Assembly: GCA_032191485.1 (NCBI GenBank)
Contig: JAVDOI010000004.1
Coordinates: 26,000,270 to 26,064,269, forward strand
Direction: 5' to 3'
Origin: Leptoclinus maculatus
Taxonomy: Eukaryota > Chordata > Actinopteri > Perciformes > Stichaeidae
DNA length: 64,000 bases
Shown: positions 28,931 to 41,479 of the stretch, piece after piece
Position numbering within the stretch: position 1 is the first letter of the stretch
Layout of the letters: each line of letters opens with the position of its first letter
Program-made: the position numbers and the translations under genes
The notes under the pieces: model-generated
Seen by the model: only the letters and a program-made list of their open reading frames with translations
Database searches by the model: none
Told to the model about the DNA's origin: nothing

Positions 28931-29177
28931 AATAGGCCCCTTTTCCCAGCAGCCATTTTGACATGTCATTGCAGGGTAAACACAGGTGTAATTAATAACA
29001 TTATAGTTATAGGCCATGTTCCATTTAGGTGGGGCCAGGGACTTGGTATTGTGCATGCTGGCTCACTCGAAATGGCTGCGACACACTAAAATGGGGGTCG
29101 TAATTCATTTGATCAATTACACCTGTGTTTAATCTGCTATGACGTGTTAAAATGGCTGCTGTGAAAAGGGGCCTATT
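28931..29177. mobile_element. MITE with about 62-bp terminal inverted repeats
   Basis: The left arm begins AATAGGCCCCTTTTC and runs through CAGCAGCCATTTTGACATGT to AAACACAGGTGTAATTA. The right arm is its reverse complement with a few mismatches and ends GAAAAGGGGCCTATT at 29177. The 247-bp element has no coding capacity. The terminal TA at each edge would fit a 2-bp TA target duplication, as in Tc1/mariner-type MITEs, but that class is an inference. Confidence 0.85.
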
Positions 29178-29339
29178 GCCTGCTTACATGCAATGAGATG
29201 CAAGGGCACAAAAGACATTACTTTAGATTGTTCTGGTGATGTACAGAGGGGCTAAACAACAGAGAAGGACCCGCGGGGGGTGGGGGTGAGGTGTATCACT
29301 GTACCTAAAGCCCCCCCCCCCACCATCACCCATCTCTCA

Positions 29340-29475
29340 CCCCCACAGTGTCCAATCCCTTGAGCTGACACATTTCATGGCTGCTATAAAGACGAGACAC
29401 TGCCCTCAATTTCCTATGAGAGAGGCCTCGATAAGGAGGCAACTTTCATTTCCAGTGTCTAGGAAAATGTTATTA
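29340..29475. promoter_or_regulatory. Candidate conserved non-coding element
   Basis: Unique sequence with GGCTGCTATAAAGACGAG, CCTCGATAAGGAGGCAAC and AAATGTTATTAGTGGGAG. It lies between the MITE and repeat copy B. It contains a TATAAA word, but no transcript structure follows. Confidence 0.2.
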
Positions 29476-29603
29476 GTGGGAGACTTTAGCATTGCACTCC
29501 CATAACATGACTAATGCTGGACAGTTTTTAAAAAAAAGCATCTAAATGGATGCTTGAGAACCAGAGATATTGTCTTTTTTAATCCACGCATTCTGCCTCC
29601 TTA

Positions 29604-29876
29604 TCAAAACCTGGCGCCTACGTTACCCACAATGCAACTTGACCGCCGACAGTTCGGTCGGAGATCTGTGTTATGCTAGTAGCGGCTAGTGTAGCCTCAA
29701 GCAGAGATGAGGAGCGGGCTGCAGGGGGGGTATGAGCTCACTTCTTTCTAACTCCACACCCTCAGACTTTAATTTTCAAACTTGTAGTCTTCAGCCCCAA
29801 CGGACGCCGACTCAAGTGACATCACATGAGGCAGTTCATCAGATTTGGCACAGCTCCCTCTGGAGCCACAAAAGGC
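29604..29876 (+). repeat. Interspersed repeat, copy B
   Basis: Same family as 7993-8258, in the opposite orientation. The segment contains TCAAAACCTGGCGCCTACG at the left and CTCCCTCTGGAGCCACAAAA at the right. Copy B carries a few extra bases near 29660-29700. The copies are clearly diverged, so neither is recent. Confidence 0.8.
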
Positions 29877-31009
29877 TTTTATTAAATTTTTTGTACATGC
29901 GTAGTAGTGCTATCCAAGACCTGACATGTAAAATCATTGAAGTTCCTTTTTTTAAAAGGGTTTATATATTTCTTTACAAAATGTATGCAGAGAAGGTGGA
30001 AAGAAGTAGGGTGAGCGGTGAGAAAAGTTGGTCTCAACTGCTTGCATAACCTTGAGAGCGAGGCTGTAATTTATGAGGTGTCTACAGAAAGATTAACAAC
30101 CTTTTCTTCTATTCATCTCTCTCTTTGTTTTGGTTGTGTTGCCCACAGTGAGTTAAGATGATGGATGTAGGGAGTGTGAATGTTGTCAGGGAGTTTGACT
30201 CAACAAACAAAGAGTGAATAAATGCGCTGCACATTCGGATGGGTAGATTCAGTAATGCTGATGCATGGAAGTTAGGTGGGTGGTTATTTGTCAATACAAC
30301 AGGCCTTGTCTTGCCCCTCCGTGTTCAGCCGTTACACCGTATATCTCTCATCACATGACTGCGCTGCAGGCAAAGAGTGGGGCGAAGCATTCATGGGAGC
30401 CTGTTTGAAATGATTGTTGTGCCCCTCCAACGTTTGTATTTGTCTTTCAGGAGGCGCGGGGCGGCGGAGGAGGGGGCAACCCTCAAAATCTGACAAATTG
30501 CTGAAAATTGCCTTCACACAGTCATTCCTGTTTGGACACACTTGGCACATCTGGTTGTGATCTGGCGACTAAAAAGTGCCGTGGCGGAGGGCTCGGCTCT
30601 CAGAGTGGTGCCACATATTATCCCCCCCTCCTCCTCCTCCTCCTCCTCCTCCTCTCTCTCCTGGTTTGGTCTGCAAACATACTGCTGTTCATCCCTTCTC
30701 TCTATCTCTCCCCCTTTCCTCTCTTTTTCTCTCTCTGTGGGGCGCTTGGAGCTGATGGTGTTTATAGTGATGCTTGGCAGTTGTCCCGTCGGAGCATTCC
30801 TGAGCTCCTCTCCGACTTTAAGGGCATCAGTGGGTTGTAATTGAGGCGTCTGCAAAAGATGAATGCAGCGCTGTGACACTGCAAGCAGCACGTATTTTTC
30901 AAAGGGGAAAGCTGCTCACAATCTGGCAACTTTAAACACAGCCAATAAAAAGATCCCAGAGATAAATTCTCTGTGTTTGGCACGATGCAGAACACACGCC
31001 TCCGCAAGT

Positions 31010-31050
<41 letters not shown>

Positions 31051-33811
31051 ACTAGTAGTTCAAAAGTAGAGCATCGCAATCTGCAGACATCTCTTTGTCT
31101 GTGTGGGACTGTGATCGCGGTGTGTGGCGCAGCGGCGTCATTCAACAGCGTCCTTTATGAATCCTCACCTCATTGTTTTACCGTACTCATCTGTGTGCTC
31201 TGGACAGCATCTGCTGGGATGACTGCGTGTTTTCCGTGCTAGCGCCGCTCATGTTATAATGTCTCCATGGAAAAAACACGTGACATGAATAAGAAGTAAG
31301 CTGCTCCACTGACTCAAACTGATGTGGAAAAAAAAAAAGATGCCGAGCATAGCTTTTCGAAAGGCTTCGATGGCATTTCTTCCCTCTCAACTCTAAAACA
31401 AATAAGCTTGATTAGAGATTCTTGTGTGTATTCTTTTGTAACATATGTGTCAAATAAACATGCATTGGATTCTGAAGTAGAGGAGAGGTCATGGGCAAAT
31501 ACTTGCAGCATTGTCAATCCTGCAGCTGTGGAGCTGGGAGAGGAAAACTGAGTGCACAGCTGCAGACTGAGGCCTCAGCTTCTCAAATTGCTTCTGCCTC
31601 AGTTTCCTGCCCTCTTTACCGACCAGGCCAAGCAAGGCCCTTATTAGACCCACCCCCACCTTAATAATCCATGATGTCACCATCAACATCACTTTTTTTT
31701 TGTTTTTCTTCCCCTGCCTTTTTTTGTTTTTCATCCCGACTGCTGGTGCAACCCCCCATTGTTTGTTAAATATTAACAGGTGTGGGAGGTCGAAGCGAAT
31801 CCGTTCGGGCGAGGCTCTTCTGTTCCCGTCCGTCCGTCTATCTGTCCATCTACTGCTATCACCACATCTGCTTCAGTTTTGACTTCCCCTGGTTTGTTTG
31901 TCCATCTGTATTTGTGTTTCTCTCCCCCCACTCCCCCCTTCTTTTCCCCTGTCCCCCCTTTCAGTGGAGGGAGGCTGAGGAATGATCAGTCAGGCTTTGA
32001 TGCCGCTGGCCCCTGCCCTGGCTTTCCACAGCACATGAGCCCAGGCAATTACGAAAGCGCTCCTAGCCGACTGCTATTACTCTGTAATGCTCCTGTCTGG
32101 AGCAGGAGGAAGAGGAGCAGGAGAAGGATGAAGAGGAGGAGTGTTTGATTTGATATATAGAACCACATTTTACTCGTTTGATTTCTAAATATTTAAGATA
32201 AGTCCGTCACAGCCTGTAACACTGTGATTGGCAGCTCTCTCACTCAACCATTCCTCCCGGACTGAGAGAAGAAAGTATACTATGGACGTCTGGATGCTGC
32301 AGCACACATGTGGCAGACAGGAAGCGCTTGGGTATGGGGGGAGGGGGGGGGGGAGCAGGAAAGATGATGGCCCCCTTTATCCCCAGTAATCATTAGACAA
32401 GACTCCAGAGGAAGTCAGAAATCCCCACTCCATATGATCCATACTTCCCGTCTATAGGATGAGTGCATTTTTAAAAAAGTATTTTTGTGGAAACAGTGAG
32501 TCCACCGCTGGTTTAAAGCCTGCCATTCAACGAATATAATGGTCTGTCTGTGCACCAGCCATTAGAAATAAATCATGTGGATCATCTCTTTGGTTAGGGA
32601 CAATTATGCTCTGCGCTGACAAAGTGACGGCATCTGCCGGGAACAATGCACGGAGAGACAGATAAACCAACAGAGGAGAAAACAACAACAGCATATTAAA
32701 ATACCATTTCGTTTTGTGCAAAGTAAAGAGAAAGTAAGGCAGGGAGTTGTTTGGCCTTGAATCTACCATTCATCAACAGTTGAAGGGTACTTCATTGGAA
32801 CATCATTAGTTTAATATGCCGTGAACATAAAAAGAGAGGTCTAGCCAAAAGTCTGATAGTTCTCCTGAAAAGCGAACTACATTTTGAACCATGGATGAAT
32901 GATAATCTTGGCACATTTCGCTTAAAGTTGTGGAAATAAAATCTGATCTCGTTCTGCTTCCAAAAAAAACGACAATTGCAGCAACCGGAGCTGGCAGCAC
33001 CTGAGAGGTTTGTTCGTCTAGAGAGTAGGAAAATAATTGCTTGTTCAGCATTTCACAAGTAAAAAGAAAAAAAAAAAAAACTTTTCTCAGTGAAACTTGG
33101 TAGGTATTGGAAAGTTTTCACATTATGGTCATATTATACGGAATATTGTCTTTCTTTGCAGTGGATCAGTTTCAATTCCAGCATTTGAATTGCGACAATA
33201 ACTTGGCCGATCCCCGGTATAAGATTTCTACTGCTACTCGCTTCTGATATTGGAATCTGCTTTCCAGCTCGACTTCTGATTCCAAATCACTTAGTGAGTG
33301 TCCTCTCATCACCCCATCCTCTCAGCCTCGGCCTCACCTACAGAGCACTGCGGCAGCTTCAGGATGCATTTGATTTGCTGAATCTCCTACCGACAGAGCC
33401 TGTCCCTTCACCCGAGGGCCATCACTCTCTTTGATCCCCAAGCCAGTTTGGCACCATGTTGGCTGGTGTGTGAGGAGAGGGATTGCTCTGTTTACTATGC
33501 GCAAAATGCCACAAAAATGAATATAATAAACCACAACCATCAGATATGATATGAATCTCTTCACATATGGTGAATCTAATTATATCCTGTATCATAAATG
33601 AGTCTGTGCTTGGTAGCCAAAGCGCTTGGCCAGTGGCTTAGTCCCATTCAATTTTTCCAAATCGATTCCAAAAAGAGTACACACATATTAGAAAACAATG
33701 GAAAAGCTGTTCTTAAGACTGCAGATCAGCCAGCCGCCCCCACCCAGCCCAGCTTTATCACACTCACACCTGCTGTGTGCCGTGAAAGGAGGGAACAACT
33801 GGAGGCATGGA

Positions 33812-33874
<63 letters not shown>

Positions 33875-34839
33875 GAAGAGAGCACAACTGGGCATGCAAA
33901 CGCTTGTGTGAATGCGTGTGTTTACGTGTGCGCGGTGCTGTAAGAATGCTTCGGTGCTCGTGGCACGAGGCACGGCCTCAGCTCGATTTAACTCCCCGCT
34001 GAATGCCACTGTGACGCCAGGCAGACTTTGTGTGGCCGCATACCTCCACAGAAGAAGATATGGAAAAAATCTGTGGACCAGTAAGTCTTGGAGATTACAT
34101 GGCTCCTCTCCGCTCCGGCCTCAACAATGCTTCAAATCCATCAGTGCCGTGTCACTCCGATTTGAGGCTTTTTGTCTTTAGAAAAACGGTGAATCTCCAT
34201 ACCATCCCGCCATCATCACTCAGAGCAGGGGCGTGTGTGCGTTACTGAGGAAGAGGTGGTGTGTGTGTGTGTGTACGTAAAAGAGAGGGGAGGCATGAGA
34301 GAGGGGATTATAAGTAGAAATAGCAATGGATCAACTGAAACACAACATTGACTTGATTTTTTAATTGCCTCTCGGCTGCAATGAATGTCCGATGCAGCTG
34401 TCTGCACGAACAGCTGCTTGCCTAAAAAGACAGAACAAACTCTGGGAGTGAGGAGAGAACAATGTGGGATGAATCATATTCAGCCTATGAGGTATTTTAC
34501 AATTTCGCAACTTTAAAAAGAAATGCATGCAGGATTAAGAATCGCTTTTATTGGAAATTCACATCTGTTCCGAGGCGCATTTCCCAGGGAGCCTGCGAAG
34601 ATGCATTTTCTATGCTGTCTGGGCAAGACAGAAACAGTATGGTGTGTTACTGCTTAAAGTAAACTAAAACAGACAATGCTTTTTTTCTTCTTTCAGCTTT
34701 GTTAATGTGGAGCTCTTGCGTTTACAAGTTGCAATTTACAACTGTGGAAGAACCAGGGGGTCTGAAAGATTTGATGGAGCAGTCTGTGTGGATTTCCTGC
34801 TGAATATCTGTCAGACTTGAATTAAGTACTGTTGTTTTG

Positions 34840-34869
<30 letters not shown>

Positions 34870-34874
<5 letters not shown>

Positions 34875-35130
34875 CCTCCCTCAGCCCGAGGCCTTGTGGC
34901 TGACTACTCCACATCTATAAATCACCGGGAACGCATGCTTATATCCCCGAGCGAGTGCGCTGAGTCAGTCTGGCAAGGTTAATCACATTCACATCTCCTC
35001 GGCCCGTTTGCGGCCGCCAACTGATAACCAAACACCCATTACGGGGCATGATCCCTCTTGTTTGCGAATTCTGCTCATATCGTGCTTTAACAGTGACGCC
35101 ACATGAAAGACGTTGGATGTAAGGGACAAT
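34870..35130. promoter_or_regulatory. Candidate conserved non-coding element
   Basis: A long, complex, repeat-free stretch with TGCTGAGTCAGTCTGGC (AP-1/MAF-like), AAGGTTAATCACATTC, GCGGCCGCCAACTGATAACC and CCCATTACGGGG. Frames are interrupted. It follows directly after a CT tract. Confidence 0.27.
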
Positions 35131-35604
35131 GTGGATCCGTGGTGTTTTTTTGGCGATTGCTACCAAGCATAAATAGCGTGTTTGGACAACAGCAAATGAA
35201 GCCAAAAACACACATAAATAATTACTTTAAAAGGCGAGACACAGATAACGCGAGGGTGGGGCTGGGGCAGCAGTGGATGAGGATCGACCACAATAACAGA
35301 CAGAGGGCTCATTCACGTCGGACACATGCTCAGCTTACACTGGGGCCAATGGTCGGCTGCACTCATATCCTTCTGTCTGTGTGTTTGATGGACTTTTAGA
35401 GAATACGGGAAGCTTTCCAAGTGTGACACATGGTTGCAAGCCTATGAATATCTGGGAATATAAGCAGCATAAGTGTAGTATAAATGTGGGTGTGTTTGCA
35501 ACTGTGCATGTTTCTGAATATGCGTGCATGTGATTGCGCTTCAATCTTTTTTCCGTTGAGTTTTTTTTATTTTTTTTTTCCTTTCTCTCTCTCTCTCTTC
35601 TCAG

Positions 35605-35840
35605 AAGTGCCCTACCCAGATATGTGGGAATTAGGCCACATCGCTCACTACCATCCTACTCTAATCAAAGTGCCGATTCTTGAAACAGACAGCTGTTGTC
35701 ATGTGCCTTGATTCCAATGGCTATCTGTCCCCGTAGCTGCCCGAGCCCTTAGTTGGCCAGCTGAAGTTGTAGAGGGAACGAGGGTTAACGCCGTCCGCTC
35801 ATTCAAACTCCAGTTAGAGCGGTGCTCCAATTCACAATAC
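35605..35840. promoter_or_regulatory. Candidate conserved non-coding element
   Basis: A unique stretch with TACTCTAATCAAAGTGCC, GAAACAGACAGCTGTTGTC (palindromic E-box CAGCTG) and GGGTTAACGCCG. No coding potential is seen. Confidence 0.25.
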
Positions 35841-38800
35841 AGCATATACCACAAACACACTGATCCAAGGTAAGTTTCTTTTTTTCTCCTCTCTGGATTT
35901 ACTCACAACATCCTCGGATTCAGACACGTCTGAAGATGCTAATTAAGATTTTTTTTGCGAAGATGAAATGATGTTGATAGAAACACCGGCTTTGATTGTG
36001 ACCTTTCCTTTGTACAATGCCACTAAAAATGATTGTCTTAAGATCTGATATAATAATTCACTAACATACTGGAGTGTCAATGGTAGCGTCTCATCAACAC
36101 AAACGTAAGCAGCTGATGGGTTGTTTTAATCTATAGAGTGTGACATGCATGATCCCGTACAAGTATATAAGGACCGGCTTTTTCTTTAACCTAAATGTGA
36201 GAAACATCTGCTGAAAATCTAGAGGGGAGAAAAAAAAAACAGCTATATCAATGTCCCAGCACTTCATGTGGACTTTTCTCCACCACACAGATCTGTGCTC
36301 AGTACATTGCAGTGACTCATTTAAACTCGATTGGTAGAAGTGGACACCATTGCCATGCTCCTCCATGTTTCAGTGCTCTAAATCAACCCAAGCAGCAGGT
36401 GACATTCTCCGAATGCCTCCTTGGCGAAACTTTGGTAGATCAGAATGGCTAAATTTATACACTCCTGAGTTATTGTCTATTCGTCTATTCCTGGTTCAGG
36501 GCAGTTGTCTGGGTGGGCCAGGACAGAAACAATACCAACTGTTGCAGACTAACTGAAGGACAGGCTTTATCACGATTAAGCCTCGAGCCGTCAGGTGTGA
36601 AGGGCAAACGGTTGAGAGCACACGACGGGAAAACCTAAACCAGCTTTTACAACTCCACGTATCGGGCTAAAGATTTGAGAAGGGATTTTAAAAATCCAAA
36701 CTATACATTATTTCCATGAATCCTTGCATGTCATCAAGATCTGTTCAAGTCTATTGAAATGAATGAGAGAAAAAAACGTAAACCGCCAAACTAGTGCAGG
36801 ACTCTTGGGGTTGTCTTGGTGATAGAAACAAAACGTCTCACTTTGAATTTTAGCATATTCATTAGCATTTGGCTAGCAGTCTTTTAAGAAGATTTTTACG
36901 GGCATTTAAAAAACAAAACTTTTGGACCTAGGCACAAATTGAACGTTAAAAAAAAATCGTTGAGATGAAAATATTGAGTGTTAATTCTTCAGCTGGAGGG
37001 CAGAGGTATGACTAACATCTCGGTTTTCTGGGAGCAAAGAGAGTTGTCGTAGGTCATTACAAAGCAATTTGTTGCCTGTTTCTATACCACATGGCTCATG
37101 TGACTAGAAGCGTGGGAGTCGTCATGAAGACGGAAAGACGAGTTCAAACAAAGTTACGCATTGAAATAAGCTTCACGGGCGGCTCAGTGAAGCCATACGT
37201 TGAACTGTTTTTGGCTAATTGATTTATTAGTTTGAAAAACAACTAAACCAGGTTAAAAAAAAACAACATATTGGAGAATTCAAGATTGGGGAGAGGTTCA
37301 ACTCTCAAAACACACACACACTCACAAACACATATGCAGGGTTTGGGTCAGAGGTCAAACGGCCCTGAACTCTCTCCCTTTAGGCTGAGGACATCAGAGG
37401 TCCCTCTGTGTGCTGCTCTCCATTTATTTTACCCATCATCCCTCATCAGGCCGGGACGACCCCGCGACCCTGCAGCTAGGGTTACCTGTCAGTTGACCGT
37501 CTATTCATGAGCACGGGGCTTGACGCTGTGTCAACATTTGTTCTGAGGGGAACGAGGGAGTAAGAAGAGAGGAGTTTGGTGCAGTAAACAGAAAACTCAG
37601 ATCGAGTTAGAAAGAGAGAAAAACTACTTTATATTAAAATGAATGAACGAAAATCTATCCTCCTTTTGTTTCCATACTCAGAAGTAAAGATTTCAGGCAG
37701 TGCAGGGCCCCCCGACTAGCAGACTCTCTACTCTTATGACATGCAAGTGTGATAATTCCTGTTTACTTGGTAGACAAAGATCCAAAGGATCTCAGCAAAC
37801 AGATGCCTGCATGGATACCTATTGAGGGGTACCTACAAAAACACACCAAAGGCCCCCCTGTGTGTGCTGTCAGCTATCAATCAGGGTGCCGTAAGTGGGA
37901 TCCTTGAGTTGAGATGCTATCAGCGCTGCCCCGTATACACTCACACCACAGTTTCCCTTATCTCCGCTGAGATAACAGATCCCCTTCTAACAGCGAGAGG
38001 CCTGAACCAGACATACTTGCTTTCTGCATCTCTCTCTCTCTCCATCTCCCTCTCACTCTCAGTCTCAGCTGTGCTACAGGCCACTTCATTTCAGACAGGG
38101 GCCCTCAGAAGAAAAAAGAAAAAAAACAAAAAAACAGTCAATTTGCTCTGGTTCCTGTTCAAAATTCAATAAGCTTGTCTCTTATATTGCAACCGTGTGG
38201 TGCTTACGGAGGCTGCAGAGGGCGCGTGCTACTTCTGATCCCAATCTCTGATGTTATCGGGCCCCAGAAGAAACACGATACATGTCTCGGTTGACGAATC
38301 TAGATGGGCATGAAATTGAACAAAAATCAGAAGCGTGACACATCAACAACTCCCTGCAACTGTACTTTTTCTTATTGTTTTGTAAACATTGCAGTTCCAG
38401 AAAAACTGAATTGTTTAAGGTTTACAGCTCCTGTTTTTCGGCAAAGAGAACAGCTGAGTCAGGGTTTTGCAACTAAGCAGCGCTGTATTTACATGCTATA
38501 AAAACGTGAATATACACTTGTGTGTAAAATCGGTTTTCATGGAGTACTGTGTGTTGACCACGTTGCGGTGTAGATACGAGAGGTCACCGCAGTTGTTTTT
38601 TCCTCGCTTCGAGGACAGCGAGCTGAGGGAGATGATCCCGGACGGGCCCTGTTTTTCGGGCTTTCACCAGACCACAGCACGTTGGGCCTAATAACAAAAA
38701 CAAGCATCCCGGTGTGGAGCTGGTCCCACAGTGTGAGGACCGTAATGAGGAACATGTGGAGCTGCCCAGACACACAGTCAGAGGAAACCCAATCCCTCAC

Positions 38801-40808
38801 TCCCTCCTTTTCTTTTTTTCTTCTCCCCCTTCCTTCTCCCTTCCCCCCTTTCTTTCTTTCTCAGTCTCTTTCACCTCACTCTCTACATTTTCTGTTGCTA
38901 AGTTTTAATCTCTGCATTTAGGTCTTAATATTGGTGCAAACTTAAAACACTTTCTCTCTGCAGTCCATGTAGAAACTAGCTTTTTTTCCCCTCTATTGTA
39001 CCAGAACAAGCGACCAATTGTCAGCAGGAGAAATACACGGGCCTTGTTTTTACTCGATATACACCCTTGTAGCGGAGCCGCTCTCTCCCTCGCTCCGACT
39101 TGTTTTAGAGTTGGTAGCATATACAAACTGCTGGGTCATGCAATGCAAGACGCTCAGAAGGAAACATGGGAAGAAAGAGGTCTTTCTGCACCCATCAAGC
39201 CTGACAGGCGGTCTGGGAGTTCCTTTCATGTGCTGAATTCATCCTTAGCGTCCACCTGGATCAATTAACTGTTTGCTTCAGTGCTCATCAGTCCCGCAGT
39301 GTGGATCCTGAGCTCATTTAGTAGACAGCAGCTTATTGAGCGAAGCTATGGCTTTGATTTTGTTGTCTTTTATCTTTGTGTAACACACATCAGGGCATGC
39401 AGATTTCTGTCTGGGCATTTTCTCATCCTCAGCTGAGACAAATTAAAAGTAAACACTGTGTTTTCTTCTGCAGGAGATGTCACCTCTCGCTCCCGAGGAG
39501 AAACGGTCTAACAGGTGAGACGCTCATTTTTTTAATTTGCTGCACAGCGCATGCACACCATCAACAGATCATGCCTCCTACACTGCGTCATTGCCCACGT
39601 GTCAAAGTTGTCACAGGGAATACGAAGTGTAACCTGCTTGATGGGATTTAAAATGTGACCATAAAGTGCAGCCATAAAGCGGATGAACCAACCAAGCCTC
39701 CAAAATTAGCTGAACAAACAGAGTAAGGTAGAGCCCTCGGGGGGGATAAACTTGGCACACTGGATCCAGTGTGACAGAGGCCCTTCTGGCAGCTCAGAAC
39801 AATCCAAACGTTCCACTTGGGTTGAGCTGTCTTCGTTTCCCCCTCCACTATATATATCAGCCCCACATCAACATGGGCCTGTGAAGACCTTTCACAAGAC
39901 TGACAGGCCACCTGAATCACACAATTGTGTGGCCGGAGGAGCCTGCATGTGTATAGAAAAACCAGTGATCCAATAACTGTCTGGGTTCACTTCTCTCTCA
40001 TAAAGTCAGGAGGGAGGCGCAGAGGGAGACCCACAGCTTCAAGCCAAATGTTCCAGCTGCACCAAAACAAAGCTTTAACTTTTCATTCCAGTTCTAGAAA
40101 ATACGCAAACTGTGACTGTTGATTTTCTTTATACAGTATCTGGGTCGGTGCATTACATTTCTTTATTTGCATGGCACATAAAACCACAGAGTGTGTCTCA
40201 GGGAAGTAAAAAAAAAAAAAAAAAAGAAAGCCGGTCAGTGTGTGTGTGCGCCTTGCAGATGGTCCGGCCTCACAGCAGCTGTGCAAATGAAAGACAGAGT
40301 GTCGTTGAAGGAGGTGAGAGAGATGGAAAGTTGGCCACAAAAAGGAAAAAAGAGTAACATGCAAGTTGCTAACTGAACATGTAATGGAAAAATGAAATGC
40401 TCACTGAGATTTTTTGCTGAGAAAATAATTGAGAGTATTTTCTCTGACGTGACAAAAACACAGAATGCCCCACGAGTTTTAACAGGTTTAAACCCCACTT
40501 TGTATAACCAAACAAAATGACAAAAGAAGGGATTTATTGACCTTAAATATGACATCTAATCAGAGTAATGGAGGAAATCATATAATATATGATACCACTA
40601 TATTTCTCCTTAGCCTAAATCATTACTTTATAGTTAGTTCATCACCTTTATCAGATTAGATTCAAAATAAACTAAGCAAGGCAAAATTAGTTTGCACACA
40701 CAATTGTCAATCAAACTCTATTATTGAAACGCTAAATGTGGAGTGAGAAAACAACAGGTGGGAGAATCCTGCTTAATGCCGAAAACACTCACATTTGTCC
40801 CCAGGAGG

Positions 40809-40858
40809 AGGGGGGGGGGGGGTGGGGGGGGGGGGGGGGGGGGGGGGGTTAGGGGGGA
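40809..40858 (+). repeat. Long poly-G tract
   Basis: Forty bases of G interrupted only by one T at 40823, followed by GGTTAGGGGGG. The tract can form stacked G-quadruplexes and lies about 0.5 kb upstream of rgmd coding exon 1. Its exact length may be an assembly artefact. Confidence 0.9.
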
Positions 40859-41244
40859 CAGTTGTCCCTCAGTGCTTTGTAGTGCAAACATTTCTACCAG
40901 TCTGTTTCAGCTGTCCATAAAAGCAGCTTTATAACTTGTCCCATCTGATCGTGCAGAGTAACTCCAAGTTGTAACTCCAACCTTGTGCATGTACAGGTAA
41001 TAGGGGATTGTTATACTGTTATAAACCACAACACCTTGTGATTCTTCAATTATAAATCAGGGCAATTAAAACTTCACACCGCCCCCCCTCTGCTGTTGAA
41101 GGCACTTTTTTTTCCACTGTCCTTAATCCCAGTAATTGCCACTACATGTAAATATCGAGCGGTTAGTGAATAATTAGTATTTCATTGGCCAGCAATCACC
41201 TCTGGGGCCCCCGCCGTCTACGCGTTTAGACCCCTCCCCCGTAA
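40859..41244. promoter_or_regulatory. Proximal upstream region of rgmd
   Basis: Contains TTCTTCAATTATAAATCAGG and CAATTAAAACTTCAC (41040-41075), then a CG-richer segment beginning near 41200 that runs into exon 1. The transcription start is not resolvable: no strong TATA or initiator is visible. By position the rgmd core promoter should be here or in the first 150 bp of the next segment. Confidence 0.35.
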
Positions 41245-41278
41245 GAGCCAGCCCTGAAGACAGGGGCCCCCTTTTTGA

Positions 41279-41371
41279 ATGACAGCGCTATTGGGAAGGA
41301 AGACGAATTTTTGTCTGATTTCCCCCGCAGCCGCAGCGTCGATGAGAAGCAGTCGAGGAACTCCATTCTAA
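41279..41371 (+). other. Upstream open reading frame 1 in the putative rgmd 5' leader
   Basis: ATG at 41279 opens 30 codons (starting MTALLGRKTN) and stops at TAA 41369-41371, 14 nt before the rgmd ATG. It matters only if transcription starts upstream of 41279, which is likely but unproven. Confidence 0.4.
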
Positions 41372-41375
41372 CTGA

Positions 41376-41417
41376 ATGGATTGGTATGGGGAGAAGCGGA
41401 CCACAGATCACGGCTAA
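41376..41417 (+). other. Upstream open reading frame 2, overlapping the rgmd start
   Basis: ATG at 41376 (MDWYGEKRTTDHG) is in the +1 frame relative to the rgmd ATG at 41386. It terminates at 41415-41417, inside the signal-peptide coding sequence. An overlapping uORF of this kind would be expected to lower rgmd initiation. Confidence 0.4.
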
Positions 41418-41479
41418 GCGGCAGCTTTTGGACTGTGTAACGTTGACGATGGTTTTACTTTCTCTGCTGTTTCGACCAG
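41386..41479 (+). CDS. rgmd: rgmd coding exon 1 (start and signal peptide)
   Basis: Encodes residues 1-31 plus the first base of Ala32. ATG at 41386 is the only in-frame ATG after the in-frame TAA at 41242-41244, and has G at -3 and G at +4. The peptide starts MGRSGPQITAKRQLLDC and ends in the hydrophobic VTLTMVLLSLLF, fitting a signal peptide cleaved near AHC/QQ in the next exon. The donor CCAG|GTAAGT is consensus. Intron 1 is 3,007 bp. Confidence 0.88.

Larger units (their letters stand above)
29877..40808. other. Intergenic upstream of rgmd, no gene recognised
   Basis: No exon is supported. Repeats include a TCC run (30627-30655), (CA)n at 31011-31049, (GT)n at 33814-33870, CT-rich tracts at 34843-34876 and 35583-35601, and a G-run at 32341-32354. 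Unique blocks are listed separately where motif density stands out. Confidence 0.5.
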
